Source of the DNA: Flectonema sp. DT1601
Lineage: Eukaryota > Euglenozoa > Diplonemea > Diplonemida > Diplonemidae
DNA length: 64,000 nt
NCBI GenBank assembly: GCA_964019425.1
Contig: OZ025814.1
Span: 944,001-1,008,000 of the forward strand
Reading direction: 5' to 3'
Shown here: piece by piece, positions 63,404 through 64,000 of the stretch
Layout of the letters: the number at the start of each line of letters is the position of its first letter
Position numbering within the stretch: the stretch's first letter is position 1
Notes under the pieces: generated by a model
The model's input: only the letters and a program-made list of their open reading frames with translations
Databases searched by the model: none
What the model was told of the DNA's origin: nothing
Translations under genes and position numbers: made by a program

Positions 63404-64000
63404 TCTTTTCTTGTTTCCTTTTTTTTTCTTCCCTTTTTTTTTTTTTCTTGTACAGCAGATACACCTGTTCAGTAGAAAGATAATTGTGACAGCGTAACTT
63501 AACCTAACCTATTCCTTTCTCAGGCTGTCGGATGGCACACAAAATGAGTAAGAAAGTAAAAGGAAAGTTAAGTTCGGGTGATTCTTTTTCTTGTTGTAAC
63601 TTTTTATTTTCATTCTGATTAAATTCCTAAAATAACAGGTAGCGGTGAGTAGGAAGCAGGCCTCACACTCTGATCGATTCAGCAGAGTTAGAATCTTCCG
63701 AAGAGAAGCGACGAACATACATCAGACGTCCATGAGAACAACGGACGACAGTTTTTTTTTACGTGGGATGATATAGAATGGACTTAGTATTGACCGAAGT
63801 GGATTCCTATTTAAAGTGATTAGTTATGTGAAGCAACCCTATTTATAGTTGCATGTTGCCTTAGTTCTTCCTTGTGTATCTTTTTTACCTCCTGATGACA
63901 GTAAATAAATAAGATGAAGACTTTTGCTGTTGTTATCGGTTTGTTTGCGTCTTCGGTATGTTTATTATTTCATCATTCCCTTCCTTATTGAAATGATTTG
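63404..64000 (+). repeat. Tandem locus duplication, copy 2 (runs off the window)
   Basis: Nearly identical to 59206-59797 up to the last base of the window, including the T-rich tract, the CAG (63899-63901), exon 1 and the intron start. Confidence 0.9.
63914..64000 (+). CDS. Second copy of the secreted repeat-protein gene, exon 1 only (3' partial)
   Basis: Exon 1 (63914-63955) encodes the same signal peptide as the gene at 59711. A GTATGT donor follows, and the intron is cut by the window edge. The CAG 12 nt before the ATG is conserved. Copy number and repeat number downstream cannot be seen. Confidence 0.8.

Noticed and set aside
1-64000. Kinetoplastid or dinoflagellate origin
   Set aside because: One-strand genes and acceptor-like sites suggest it, but canonical cis-introns in several genes and AATAAA signals argue against a kinetoplastid, and ordinary GT-AG introns do not favour a dinoflagellate. 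Left unassigned.
1-64000. Retrovirus-like, Polinton-like or LINE elements and CRISPR arrays
   Set aside because: No reverse transcriptase, integrase, capsid, polymerase or transposase motif and no regular spacer array was seen in any frame.

Overview
The window is nuclear DNA of a unicellular eukaryote. It has short cis-introns (63-73 nt apart from one of 154 nt and one of 805 nt) with GTATGT or GTTTGT donors and CAG acceptors, and the standard genetic code with all three stops in use. Intergenic DNA is AT-rich with long poly(A)/poly(T) runs. The gene content includes SLC6, SLC26 and ABCG transporters, an N-myristoylated EF-hand kinase pair and a PPR-DYW protein. I cannot assign the lineage from sequence alone. 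The PPR-DYW protein points to a protist with organellar C-to-U editing, as known in heteroloboseans and some other protists, but this is only a hint.

Layout, left to right. 0-7.3 kb: 3' part of a giant multidomain gene with an R-S-E type ADP-ribosyltransferase domain, a weak second ART-like region, an ankyrin-like stretch and a macrodomain-like C-terminal part. 7.7-14.3 kb: secretory or surface genes, namely two paralogous single-pass membrane proteins flanking an S1/P1-type nuclease, then a LicD/fukutin-like enzyme. 15-22.7 kb: two tandem ABCG half-transporters, separated by a duplicated ~900 bp non-coding block and an inserted dispersed repeat. 23.7-34.6 kb: a small mitochondrial-type protein, phosphopantothenoylcysteine synthetase, an SLC6 symporter, an SLC26/SulP transporter, PPR-DYW and a divergent eIF4E-like protein. 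35-41.8 kb: two paralogous myristoyl/Tudor-like/six-EF-hand/NEK-like kinases. 41.8-46.7 kb: gene-poor. 46.7-56.1 kb: S28 serine peptidase, class I methyltransferase, a disordered protein, myo-inositol oxygenase, and a myristoyl/RanBP2-zinc-finger/RING/EF-hand protein. 59.2-64 kb: a secreted protein built of six 97-residue Cys-rich repeats, whose locus is duplicated in tandem about 4.2 kb downstream and runs off the window.

Two window-wide patterns stand out. First, every gene I can support lies on the + strand. Second, almost every gene has a CAG preceded by a T/pyrimidine-rich stretch about 9-36 nt before its ATG, looking just like the cis-intron acceptors here. Together these suggest directional, possibly polycistronic transcription with spliced-leader trans-splicing, or else near-universal 5'UTR introns. 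Read with a divergent eIF4E and an organellar RNA-editing factor, RNA processing is the most interesting theme of the window.
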